Assembly (NCBI GenBank): GCA_019416775.1
Contig: DXWR01000212.1
Location: 1-11,770 of the forward strand
DNA length: 11,770 nt
Direction of reading: 5' to 3'
From: Oscillospiraceae bacterium
GTDB taxonomy: Bacteria; Bacillota; Clostridia; Oscillospirales; Ruminococcaceae
Shown: piece after piece, positions 1-6,557 of the stretch
Numbering within the stretch: the first letter of the stretch is position 1
How the letters are laid out: every line of letters starts with the position of its first letter
Notes under the pieces: generated by a model
Database searches by the model: none
The model's input: only the letters and a program-made list of their open reading frames with translations
What the model was told of the DNA's origin: nothing
Program-made: the position numbers and the translations under genes

Positions 1-1019
1 CAGTTGGAGTGCTGGCAGCTGCCGGAACTGCCGTGGTGCTGATCACCATGTACCGGCTGGTATGGAGCAATCCCTTTGGAGTGGACCTGATCAACGGCGT
101 TCAACAGGTGCAGAGCTGCTGGATTCAAGACGGAGCAAGCTTGGACAGCGCTACCTGGGAGCTGCCTCTGCCCATGTACCGCTTTACCCCCGGGCCGGAA
201 TGGACCCAAACCCAAAATGCCCAGGATACCGCCAACCGGATGAGCTGGAAATACCATGATACATACCAAAACCAGCAGGGAGACACCCTGACCTTTTCCC
301 AGGAAATCGCCATTGAGGGAGAATATCAATTTGCCCAGCGCATGGAAATGGAAGGAAACACCCATCTGTTTTTCTACCAAGGTGCCAGCGATATTTGGGC
401 AGAGGACAACGTCACCCGAATTTTCTGGATCCATGACGGTTCCCTGCTGACCATCACCCAAAGCGGGCAGGTTTCGGATCAAGAAATGCTGGAATTGTTC
501 CGGCAGGTGGATTATGACACCCTCCGCCAGCCCAATGCCAGCCCCTTCACCCTCCATCAGGAAGTGAATCAAGAAACGGACGAGAACGGGATCCTCCGCT
601 CCTACCGTCACTATTTCTTAGACGGCAATCCGGAGGTTCCGGAGGACGCTTCTTTTTGCGCCCTGCCCTCGCCTCCCACAGGATACACTTTGGACGACAG
701 CCAGTGGCTGCAACCTCAGTTTATCGCTGCGGACCAGCTCACCCAATTTTACCGCTGCTATCCCAACCGGCTGCTGCAATACGATTGCTGGATGGGGATC
801 CAGGGGCCTTTTTCCCTGCTGCTGGTGCCGGAGGAAGCGGAAGTGCAGGAGGTTTCGGTGAAAGGCAATCCCGGACTGATTTATTCTTCTTCCGGCCAAT
901 GGAGTATCATCTGGTGGGACCAATACCGGATCATGCAGTTTTCCAGCAGCCAATACTTGACGCCGGAAGTGCTGCTTCAACTGGCGGAACAGGTGGAACC
1001 GATCAAAGAAACGGAATAA
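1..1019 (+). CDS. Membrane-anchored DUF4367-like protein, two-domain, 5' end cut by window
   Basis: The frame is open to the left edge (first full codon at 3), and the window begins inside a hydrophobic stretch ending near MYRLVW. By comparison with the two paralogs downstream, roughly ten N-terminal residues lie outside; the GTG at 9 is therefore not taken as the start. After this single membrane anchor the protein is hydrophilic and probably faces outward. It contains two related halves (residues counted from the GTG at 9). The first has ELPLPMYRFTPGPEW near 51-65, RIFWIHDGSLL near 137-147 and EMLELFRQVDY near 159-169. The second has VKGNPGLIY near 284-292, WSIIWW near 298-303 and LLQLAEQVEPI near 322-332. 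The pattern of a W/Y strand followed by an 'ELL.LAE.V' helix recalls DUF4367-type domains; this assignment is from memory. No catalytic motif is visible. It is the first visible gene of a tandem paralog array. Function unknown. Confidence 0.85.
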   Translation, partial: VGVLAAAGTAVVLITMYRLVWSNPFGVDLINGVQQVQSCWIQDGASLDSATWELPLPMYRFTPGPEWTQTQNAQDTANRMSWKYHDTYQNQQGDTLTFSQEIAIEGEYQFAQRMEMEGNTHLFFYQGASDIWAEDNVTRIFWIHDGSLLTITQSGQVSDQEMLELFRQVDYDTLRQPNASPFTLHQEVNQETDENGILRSYRHYFLDGNPEVPEDASFCALPSPPTGYTLDDSQWLQPQFIAADQLTQFYRCYPNRLLQYDCWMGIQGPFSLLLVPEEAEVQEVSVKGNPGLIYSSSGQWSIIWWDQYRIMQFSSSQYLTPEVLLQLAEQVEPIKETE

Positions 1020-1040
1020 GCAATAAGGAAGCGAAGGAAG

Positions 1041-1667
1041 ATGGAACAATCCAAAAGGCAGAAACGGCTTTGGACGGTGCTGCTGGGAGCAGGGCTGCTG
1101 GTTGCGGCAGCCGTGTTGGTGCTGGTATGGCAGATGCGCGACACTTCCCAAGAGGGCCCTTTTGAGATTCGCCGAAACCCCCAGACCCAAGCTGTGGAGT
1201 ACTGCGGCGTCCGGGGGACGGTGAGCGAAGATCAGCTCACTCTGCCCTTGGACTGCTACACCTTTACCCCGCCGGATGAGTGGGTTCAGGTGGAGGACGC
1301 CATGGAGCACGCCCACCAATATTCCACCGGATACATCGACTCCTACCGCACCCAAGCCGGGGACGATATGCTTTTTGTTCAGCTTCCCGCCACCCAGCAG
1401 GTGTTGGGTTCGGAAAACCAAGGTCCCCTCACCGACCTTTCTGCGATCCAAGAAGTGCGGTTCGGGGAGGAACAGGTAATCTACTACCAGCAGGAAGTAA
1501 ATACGGAATACCATCCTTCCGGGGTGGAAACTGCGGTGTACTGGGTTCATGGGCAGAATTTGCTGAACCTGATCTGCTACCGGGATAAGGACGTGGAACA
1601 GATGTTGGAGCTGATCCAACAGGTGGACTACAACGCCTTGCGCCGTCCCGCGGGGCAGCAGCGGTAA
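1041..1667 (+). CDS. Membrane-anchored DUF4367-like protein, single-domain paralog
   Basis: A 208-residue paralog of both neighbours. The ATG at 1041 follows AAGGAAG (1025-1031) by nine bases, and the gene starts 21 bases after the previous stop, so cotranscription is likely. The N-terminus is basic (MEQSKRQKR), followed by a transmembrane helix at about 10-30, giving an inside-basic, outside-domain topology. The domain has the array's landmarks: LTLPLDCYTFTPPDEW at about 66-81, AVYWVHGQNLL at about 165-175 and QMLELIQQVDYNALRRP at about 187-203. It then stops, where the flanking paralogs carry a second domain copy of about 140 residues. Only 24 bases separate its stop from the next ATG, so no decayed second half remains nearby. 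It may be a natural one-domain version or an old deletion derivative. Function unknown; the membrane location is well supported by sequence. Confidence 0.88.
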   Translation: MEQSKRQKRLWTVLLGAGLLVAAAVLVLVWQMRDTSQEGPFEIRRNPQTQAVEYCGVRGTVSEDQLTLPLDCYTFTPPDEWVQVEDAMEHAHQYSTGYIDSYRTQAGDDMLFVQLPATQQVLGSENQGPLTDLSAIQEVRFGEEQVIYYQQEVNTEYHPSGVETAVYWVHGQNLLNLICYRDKDVEQMLELIQQVDYNALRRPAGQQR

Positions 1668-1691
1668 CCCCAAAGAAAGGGGGTAAAACCC

Positions 1692-2768
1692 ATGACCAAA
1701 CCGCAAAAACAACTGGTTGTTGGAATCGCAGCAGCGGCGGCGCTGATTGCCGTCCTGCTGGCAGTCTTTCTGCTGGCCTCCCGCCCCAAGAGAGAACAGG
1801 CGTTTGAAATCATTCGGGAAGAAGAAACAGGACAGATCCAGCTGGCCAAACTGCAAACCGGTTCAGAGGAAAATCCGGATTCTTGGAACCTGCCCCTGCC
1901 CCTTTATCGATTCTCCCCTACCAAAGAATGGTATAGCCGCCTTATGGGCGCAGAAGAAAACGCCAACCTTCTCAGCTACCGGCACCAGGACATCTACCGC
2001 AACGCCCCGGGGGAACTGCTCTATTTCTCCCAGCAGATCGCGGTGAAGGGGCAATTCCTTCCGGCAGAACAAGAAGCCTGGTTCGGGGACTGCCAGGTGA
2101 TCTACGCCCGGCAAACAGACGGGCAGGGAAAGATCTCCACCACCATCTACTGGGTGCATGACGATTCCCTGCTGAGTTTTGCCTGCATGACGGACAAAAC
2201 CCTCAACGAAATGCTGGAGCTGGTGAGCCGGGTGGACTATCAATCCCAGCGCACCCCCAGTTACGGCGTCCTCTCCCTAATGCCCTGCATGGAAACGGGC
2301 GGAGTGCGTCTGCCCTACCGTTCTTCCGGAAATCCGGAAATCCCGGTAGACTACCGGTTTCTGGCGTTTTCCCAGCCTCCGGAAGGATATACCGCCGACA
2401 TCAGCTATAATCAAAGCAACAATTCATTTCCCCTGGAGCACATCACCTTGGGTTACCGCGACCGAGAAAATAACCTGTTGACTTTGGACTGCTGGCTGGG
2501 GGACAACGACGACACCATAGGCGAAGGATTTCGGGGCGGCCTTGCCACCGAAACCGACCCCTATGCCTATCAGCCGGTCCAGATCAAGGGCAATCCCGGT
2601 TACTACTACGTGGGGGAAAACTCCTGGGAGCTGGCCTGGACCCAAGGGTACTGCACCCTTCAGCTTATCAGCCAAACCCCTATGACCTCACAGCAGCTCC
2701 TTGCCTTGGCGGAGTTGGTAGAGCCGATTGACGATGTCCAAGTCCTTCTACAAGGCAATAATATTTAA
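1692..2768 (+). CDS. Membrane-anchored DUF4367-like protein, two-domain paralog
   Basis: A complete 358-residue protein and the full-length reference for the array. The ATG at 1692 follows AAGGGGG (1677-1683) by eight bases. Residues 1-6 are short and polar, about 8-29 form one transmembrane helix, and RPKRE follows. The first domain spans roughly 38-190, with SWNLPLPLYRFSPTKEW (64-80), TIYWVHDDSLL (151-161) and EMLELVSRVDY (173-183). The second spans roughly 208-346, with SGNPEIP (212-218), VQIKGNPGYYYV (296-307), WELAW (312-316) and LLALAELVEPI (336-346). The motifs GNPE-I/V-P and KGNPG are shared with the first gene of the array but absent from the middle one. The domain style recalls DUF4367 proteins, which in Clostridia often sit near sigma-factor genes; no such gene is visible here. 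It is the last gene of the array, and a shared terminator starts 13 bases after its stop. No catalytic residues are evident. Confidence 0.9.
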   Translation: MTKPQKQLVVGIAAAAALIAVLLAVFLLASRPKREQAFEIIREEETGQIQLAKLQTGSEENPDSWNLPLPLYRFSPTKEWYSRLMGAEENANLLSYRHQDIYRNAPGELLYFSQQIAVKGQFLPAEQEAWFGDCQVIYARQTDGQGKISTTIYWVHDDSLLSFACMTDKTLNEMLELVSRVDYQSQRTPSYGVLSLMPCMETGGVRLPYRSSGNPEIPVDYRFLAFSQPPEGYTADISYNQSNNSFPLEHITLGYRDRENNLLTLDCWLGDNDDTIGEGFRGGLATETDPYAYQPVQIKGNPGYYYVGENSWELAWTQGYCTLQLISQTPMTSQQLLALAELVEPIDDVQVLLQGNNI

Positions 2769-2780
2769 AAATGACAGCAA

Positions 2781-2809
2781 AAAAGGGTGTGCCAAACGCA
2801 TACCCTTTT
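2781..2809. terminator. Bidirectional intrinsic terminator between array and recQ
   Basis: A 12-bp stem (AAAAGGGTGTGC at 2781-2792 with GCATACCCTTTT at 2798-2809, one G-T wobble) closes the 5-base loop CAAAC. On the + strand it is followed by T-rich sequence reaching TTTTTT near 2819-2824. On the - strand the A run just left of the stem supplies a T tract. It serves the convergent ends of the paralog array (stop at 2768) and recQ (stop at 2813-2815), and lies three bases beyond the recQ stop. Confidence 0.88.
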
Positions 2810-2812
2810 CCT

Positions 2813-4642
2813 TTACCTGTTTTTTCGATAGCGTTGCTGCTGGAAGGAACGAATTTCTCGCAGAAATATTTCCCCGTACCGTTCCAGCTTCACCGTTCCT
2901 ACTCCGGAAATCTTGCTCATCTGTTCTTTGGTCACCGGACGGGTGCGGGCCATTTCCTGAAGGGTAGCGTCGCTGAATACCACATAAGGCGGCACCTTGG
3001 CTGCCGCTGCCAACTCCCGCCGCCTAAGCCGAAGCCGGTCAAACAGCCGCTGGCTGGCCGGATCCAAGGAATCTTTCCGCACCGGGGCAGGATCCAGCTC
3101 CTGTTTGGGCAGAGACAGGTACAGCTTTTTTTCACCGGAAAGCAGGTCTTTGGCCTTTCGAGTCACCTTCACAATGGGATACTCCCCTAAGGTCAGTCGG
3201 ATGTAGCCCGATTCCTCCAGCTTTTCCACCAGCCGCTGGGCCAAATGGGGGTCCATCTCCCGCCACAGGCCGTAGGTGGATTGATGCTCCAAACCACGCT
3301 CCAAAATGGCCTTGGCTTTACTTCCCCGAAGCACCGCAATCAGGGTGGAACTACCGAAGTTCTGGCCGGTGCGCAAGGCGCAGCAGAGGAACATCTGGCC
3401 TTCCTTGGTCATCTCCACCGGCACGGCCCCGGACAGGCAGCTTCCACAGTGGTCGCAATGTTCCGGCGCCGCCTCCCCAAAGTACTCCAACAGCACCCGG
3501 CGCAGGCACCGATCGGTGAGACAGTAATTTCTCATTTTGCCCAAGCGGTACAAACTGCGCTGCCGCACCTGTTCCGCTTCCTCCGGGGGAAGGGCCTCGT
3601 TGTCTCGATCCTTGGACAGTAAAATCCGTTGGGTCATCACATCGGACTGGGAGAAGAGCAGAATGCAGTCCGCCTCGCCCCCATCTCGTCCGGCACGGCC
3701 CGCTTCTTGGTAGTAGCTTTCCAGGTCTCCAGGCATATTGTAGTGGATCACATAGCGGATGTTGGATTTGTCGATGCCCATACCGAAGGCATTGGTGGCC
3801 ACCATCACCTTGATCTCGTCCCGGGAAAACTTTTCCTGAGCGGCCCGACGGTACTGAGCTTCCATTCCAGCGTGGTAAGCGGCAGCAGAAAAACCTTCCT
3901 GTTTCAGCCGTCCGGTGACGTCGTCCACCTGGGAGCGGGTGGAGCAGTAAACGATCCCGGTGACCTCCCGCCGGGGGGAAAGCAGCTTTTTCAGCTCCTC
4001 CCACTTATGGGCAGGACGACGAACTTCAAAATACAGATTGGGCCGGTCAAACCCGGTGGACACATCCACCGGCTGGCGCAATCCCAGCAGCTGAACAATG
4101 TCTTGACGCACCTGGGGAGTGGCAGTGGCGGTAAAGGCCCCCACCGGGCAGGAAGGAAGTGCATCTAAAAATTGGCGGATCTTCAAATATCCAGGGCGGA
4201 AATCCTGACCCCATTGGCTGACACAGTGGGCTTCATCCACGCAGACTAATTTGGGCGGGTGACGTTCCATCCACCGGCAAAAGCTCTCGCTTTCCAATCG
4301 TTCCGGTGCGATGTACAGCAGCCGGCAGCAGCCCCGACGAAGAAGTTCCCAACTTGCCTGACGCTGCTCTTCCTCCATCTGAGAGTGAAGGCAGACGGCA
4401 CAGATACCGTTTTGAGCCAACCCCTCTACCTGGTCCTTCATCAAACTAATCAGCGGGGAGATCACCAGCGTCAGTCCTCCCAGCAACAGGGCGGGAAGCT
4501 GAAAACAAAGACTCTTTCCTGCTCCAGTGGGCATCACCGCCAGCACGTCCTTTCCCTCCAACAGGGCATCCACAATGGTTTCCTGTCCCGGACGGAAAGA
4601 GGAATAACCAAAATACCGTTCCAGCGCCTGCAATTTGTCCAT
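2813..4642 (-). CDS. recQ: ATP-dependent DNA helicase RecQ
   Basis: A complete 609-residue RecQ, the same length as the E. coli enzyme. RecQ unwinds DNA 3'-5' in recombination and replication-fork repair. In order: motif 0 FRPGQ (16-20), Walker A MPTGAGKS (37-44), DEAH (136-139) within the aromatic-rich loop ending SQWGQDFRPGY, TATAT (171-175), motif V-type ATNAFGMGIDK (282-292) and motif VI QEAGRAGRDG (312-321). The zinc-binding cysteines are C379, C396, C399 and C402, followed by the winged-helix RQC region and a C-terminal HRDC domain at about 527-605. The reading frame continues upstream to a Met at 4801, but the ATG at 4642 begins MDKLQALERYFGYSSFRPGQ, the expected RecQ N-terminus, and has AAAGGAGG at 4649-4656 six bases before it. 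The upstream extension is non-homologous-looking and overlaps the divergent gene. It is monocistronic, judging by its divergent and convergent neighbours. Confidence 0.97.
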   Translation of the reverse strand: MDKLQALERYFGYSSFRPGQETIVDALLEGKDVLAVMPTGAGKSLCFQLPALLLGGLTLVISPLISLMKDQVEGLAQNGICAVCLHSQMEEEQRQASWELLRRGCCRLLYIAPERLESESFCRWMERHPPKLVCVDEAHCVSQWGQDFRPGYLKIRQFLDALPSCPVGAFTATATPQVRQDIVQLLGLRQPVDVSTGFDRPNLYFEVRRPAHKWEELKKLLSPRREVTGIVYCSTRSQVDDVTGRLKQEGFSAAAYHAGMEAQYRRAAQEKFSRDEIKVMVATNAFGMGIDKSNIRYVIHYNMPGDLESYYQEAGRAGRDGGEADCILLFSQSDVMTQRILLSKDRDNEALPPEEAEQVRQRSLYRLGKMRNYCLTDRCLRRVLLEYFGEAAPEHCDHCGSCLSGAVPVEMTKEGQMFLCCALRTGQNFGSSTLIAVLRGSKAKAILERGLEHQSTYGLWREMDPHLAQRLVEKLEESGYIRLTLGEYPIVKVTRKAKDLLSGEKKLYLSLPKQELDPAPVRKDSLDPASQRLFDRLRLRRRELAAAAKVPPYVVFSDATLQEMARTRPVTKEQMSKISGVGTVKLERYGEIFLREIRSFQQQRYRKNR

Positions 4643-4658
4643 AGGAAACCTCCTTTCT

Positions 4659-4702
4659 GATGCTGATTGGATGAAAAACCGATGAAAAGGGGATGTAAAA
4701 AC
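4659..4702. repeat. Four GATG units phased at exactly 11 bp
   Basis: GATG occurs at 4659, 4670, 4681 and 4692, exactly 11 bases apart. The units read GATGCTGATTG, GATGAAAAACC, GATGAAAAGGG and GATGTAAAAAC; the last three share GATG(A/T)AAAA. The spacing is about one helical turn, so repeats face the same side of the DNA. It occupies the divergent spacer between recQ and the lipoprotein gene and covers the candidate recQ promoter. It could be a binding array for a regulator, an A-tract bend, or a slippage product; none can be chosen from sequence alone. Confidence 0.5.
4671..4699 (-). promoter_or_regulatory. Candidate recQ promoter
   Basis: Read on the - strand, TTTACA (4694-4699, five of six matches to TTGACA) is separated by 17 bases from TTTCAT (4671-4676, four of six to TATAAT). 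Transcription would begin near 4664, leaving a leader of about 22 bases that contains the recQ Shine-Dalgarno sequence. It lies inside the 11-bp-phased GATG array and just downstream, in the - direction, of a terminator-like hairpin, which would insulate it. The match is moderate and untested. Confidence 0.4.
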
Positions 4703-4722
4703 AAAGCCCGGCAGATGCCGGG
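4692..4722 (-). terminator. Terminator-like hairpin upstream of recQ
   Basis: CCCGGC (4707-4712), the 4-base loop AGAT and GCCGGG (4717-4722) form a GC-only 6-bp stem. On the - strand it is followed by CTTTGTTTTTAC, the classical intrinsic terminator layout. On the + strand it has no T tract. No - strand gene ends here: the upstream DNA is the start of the divergent lipoprotein gene. It would therefore block antisense read-through into recQ, or act as a leader attenuator if recQ starts further upstream. An overlapping AGCCC/GGGCT pairing (4705-4709 with 4725-4729) competes with the stem. Confidence 0.6.
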
Positions 4723-4799
4723 AAGGGCTATCCTGAGACTGAGGAAACCTTTGTGGGAAACATCGAAGTTTCTCAAAAGGAAAAAGAAAGGAGAAGCCC

Positions 4800-5519
4800 A
4801 TGAAAAAATGGTGTTCCGCCCTGCTGGCAGGGCTTTGCCTGTGGACGGCGGTCTGGTTGGGCGGATGCAGTTTTCAATCTGCCGCCACACAATTTCCTTC
4901 CCCGCCAAAAGAAGCGGCGTCCGTGCAGCTTGGAGTGCCCTATCTGTCCCAGGAAGGCACCCTTCCCACCGGCTGTGAAGCCACCAGCACCGCCATGGTG
5001 CTGCAATACTGGGGAATGGACATTTCACCGGAAGAGGTAGCCTATCTGCTTCCCTGCCAAGAACTGTATTGGTACGACGGGCAGCAATACGGTCCCGATC
5101 CCAACGAATATTTCGTGGGATCCCCCTTTGAAGTCACCGGATACGGCTGTTACGCCCCGGTAATTGCCCAAACGCTGAAACAGGAGTTTCCTCATCGGCT
5201 GACGGTAAAACTGGAATGCGGCTCCACCATCGAGGAGCTGTACCAAACCTATGTAATGGGACAAGGGGTGCCGGTACTGATCTGGGCCACCATCGACCTG
5301 GTGGAGCCGGAACAGGGCAGTCAGTGGCTTTTGGAAACCGGGGAACTGTTTACCTGGAAGAAAAACGAGCACTGCATGGTACTTGTAGGCAAACAGGGAG
5401 ACCGGTATCTTTGCCAGGACCCCTATGAGAGCCACGGCACTTTGGCCCTCTCTTCCCAACTGCTTCAACTGCGGTTTGAGCAGATGGGCAGTCAGGCCGT
5501 TGCGGTCAAGCCGGCCTAA
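4800..5519 (+). CDS. Lipoprotein with C39-like (papain-fold) peptidase domain
   Basis: A 239-residue exported protein. The ATG at 4800 follows AAAGGAG (4787-4793) by six bases. The N-terminus MKK plus a hydrophobic core to residue 19 leads into the lipobox LGGC, with Cys23 as the predicted lipidated residue after signal peptidase II cleavage. A linker to about residue 40 precedes a domain of the Peptidase_C39_2 type: VPYLSQ (46-51), LPTGCEATSTAMVL (55-68) with candidate nucleophile Cys59, NEHCMVLVG with candidate His191, and CQDPYE with candidate Asp207. Known members of this fold are extracellular or surface thiol peptidases or pseudo-enzymes; many remain uncharacterised. No ABC bacteriocin-processing domain is fused and no double-glycine peptide is seen nearby, so a bacteriocin-maturation role is not supported. 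It is flanked by divergent recQ and followed by its own terminator, so it is probably monocistronic. An imperfect palindrome GAAAC-N6-GTTTC (4757-4772) lies in its leader. Confidence 0.9.
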   Translation: MKKWCSALLAGLCLWTAVWLGGCSFQSAATQFPSPPKEAASVQLGVPYLSQEGTLPTGCEATSTAMVLQYWGMDISPEEVAYLLPCQELYWYDGQQYGPDPNEYFVGSPFEVTGYGCYAPVIAQTLKQEFPHRLTVKLECGSTIEELYQTYVMGQGVPVLIWATIDLVEPEQGSQWLLETGELFTWKKNEHCMVLVGKQGDRYLCQDPYESHGTLALSSQLLQLRFEQMGSQAVAVKPA

Positions 5520-5561
5520 ATTTCAAACCAAATACGTCAACATCTTCATTTTCTCTCCTGC

Positions 5562-5597
5562 CCCCACAGCCGGCTGGCTGTGGGGATTCTTTTCGTT
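5562..5597 (+). terminator. Intrinsic terminator of the C39-like lipoprotein gene
   Basis: A perfect 10-bp stem, CCCCACAGCC (5562-5571) with GGCTGTGGGG (5576-5585), closes a GGCT loop and is followed by ATTCTTTTCGTTT. It lies about 42 bases after the lipoprotein stop. Confidence 0.93.
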
Positions 5598-5624
5598 TCT
5601 TCCAAACAAAGGCCCTGCTATTGT

Positions 5625-5773
5625 TACCACTGACGGTTCCATAAGGGAGAATCTATGCGACAGGCTGCCGCCTGCCCGATTCCTCCCTTTGCGCCCATCA
5701 GCAAGGGCGCAATTTTGCCTAAGGCAAAAACCGGGAGAAATCGCCGGATTGCTCTACCACTCCCGGTTCCATA
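5625..5773. repeat. Multi-hairpin element bounded by 19-bp direct repeats
   Basis: Two 19-base copies, TACCACTGACGGTTCCATA (5625-5643) and TACCACTCCCGGTTCCATA (5755-5773), match at 17 of 19 positions and lie 130 bases apart. Consecutive palindromes fill the space. AAGGGAGAATC (5643-5653) pairs with GATT-C-CTCCCTT (5678-5689, one bulged C) and encloses CAGGC/GCCTG (5661-5665, 5670-5674). Next come TTGCGCCC/GGGCGCAA (5689-5696, 5705-5712), TTTTGCC/GGCAAAA (5713-5719, 5723-5729) and ACCGGGAG/CTCCCGGT (5730-5737, 5760-5767). No convincing open frame or promoter was found. From memory, similar sequence recurs between genes of gut Oscillospiraceae and is often mistranslated as short hypothetical proteins; I could not check this. 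It could be a dispersed palindromic repeat, a non-autonomous mobile element, or a structured RNA. It overlaps the last codons of the metallo-beta-lactamase-fold gene. Confidence 0.65.
5726..5767 (-). terminator. Candidate terminator of the exporter/hydrolase operon
   Basis: On the - strand ACCGGGAG (5767-5760) and CTCCCGGT (5737-5730) form a perfect 8-bp stem whose last base begins a five-T run (5730-5726). The 22-base loop is long and contains the stop codon of the hydrolase gene (5754-5756), so the hairpin starts inside the coding sequence. The short following hairpins could reinforce termination. It belongs to the structured repeat described at 5625-5773. Confidence 0.45.
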
Positions 5774-6515
5774 GAGCCGCACCGTGTCCCGGCAGAATGA
5801 CTCGTTTCCCCAATCCTGCAATTTTAGCGGTGCTTTCAGCCGCTTGTTCCCCATTTTCAAACAGCAACGCCGGGGTGGGCCAGGGAAGGTTCATCACCGC
5901 ATCCCCGGTACAGAGAAAGCGGTGGTTGATTTCATATCCCATGCTTCCGGCTGTATGGCCGGGCAGGGCAATCGCTCGGATGGAAAAACCATAGCGGTAG
6001 AAATCCTCTCCCCCTTCCAGCAGCAGTTCCGGAACAAAGGGGGTCCCCGGCTGAGCCAGTTCCCTGCGGCTGAGGGCCAGCAAACCCTTTCCCAGCCAGC
6101 CCCGGCAATGCAATGGCCGGATGTTGGGGTGTTCCAGCAAAGGCAGATCCAGCCTTCCCAACGCCACTGGGATCCGCAAGGATTTCCGCAGCAAAGCGGC
6201 GCTTCCGGCGTGATCGGGGTGCGCATGGGTGAGTAAAATCAGCTTCACCCGATGTTGCCGGCAAATCTGTTCCAAACGGGGGAAATCTTCCTTCCGCCCG
6301 GCATCCACCAACACGCTGCCGTTGGTTGGCAGGGCCTTGCTGCCGGTAACCAGCCAGCAGTTCACATTGCCGCAGCGAATCCGCTTCACCTGATAGAGAG
6401 ATTCCGGCTTCTCAGCAAACAAACTTTTCCCCATGGAAAATCCTGAGGCAGCGGCAGCTCCCCCATCTTGAACCACAGAGGGTGTATTTTGACGGTTTGT
6501 TTGGTTGGATTGCAT
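5754..6515 (-). CDS. Metallo-beta-lactamase-fold hydrolase
   Basis: A 253-residue protein with a full binuclear metal site: THAHPDH (H97, H99, D101, H102), LPGHTAGS (H187), CTGDAV (D205) and LPGHG (H244). This is the arrangement of the glyoxalase II / RNase Z-like superfamily; the order and the PGHTAGS motif suggest a small-molecule hydrolase, but the substrate cannot be named. No signal peptide is seen, so it is probably cytosolic. The ATG at 6515 is supported by AAAGGAG (6524-6530) eight bases away; the first 27 residues are low-complexity and precede the domain. A second Met at residue 28 has a weaker ribosome site. It starts 42 bases after the ABC subunit B stop with no terminator between, so it is probably the third gene of the exporter operon. 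The last residues (ALWNREW) are encoded within one direct repeat of the structured element, so the C-terminus may have been altered by that element. Confidence 0.9.
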   Translation of the reverse strand: MQSNQTNRQNTPSVVQDGGAAAASGFSMGKSLFAEKPESLYQVKRIRCGNVNCWLVTGSKALPTNGSVLVDAGRKEDFPRLEQICRQHRVKLILLTHAHPDHAGSAALLRKSLRIPVALGRLDLPLLEHPNIRPLHCRGWLGKGLLALSRRELAQPGTPFVPELLLEGGEDFYRYGFSIRAIALPGHTAGSMGYEINHRFLCTGDAVMNLPWPTPALLFENGEQAAESTAKIAGLGKRVILPGHGAALWNREW

Positions 6516-6557
6516 TGGGGAATCTCCTTTCCGGCCATGGGAAACATCAACGAATCC

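Noticed and set aside
618..1856. Long open frame (412 codons) on the - strand across the paralog array
   Set aside because: It is antisense to well-supported genes, rich in Leu/Gln/His/Arg as expected for a shadow frame, and shows no recognisable domain.
4757..4772. GAAAC-N6-GTTTC palindrome as a firm operator of the lipoprotein gene
   Set aside because: The pairing is short and imperfect and no convincing promoter could be placed relative to it, so it is only mentioned in the gene entry.
4643..4801. N-terminal extension of RecQ to a Met at 4801
   Set aside because: RecQ homology begins at the ATG at 4642, which has an ideal ribosome site; the extension crosses the promoter region and terminator-like hairpin and overlaps the divergent start codon.
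5625..5773. Interpretation as a CRISPR array or classic transposon with terminal inverted repeats
   Set aside because: There are only two direct copies with a palindrome-filled interval, no regular spacers, no terminal inverted repeats and no transposase.
5624..5860. A 78-codon - strand frame through the structured repeat
   Set aside because: It is out of frame with the hydrolase gene, runs through palindromes, and lacks a ribosome site; it is probably a spurious translation of the repeat.
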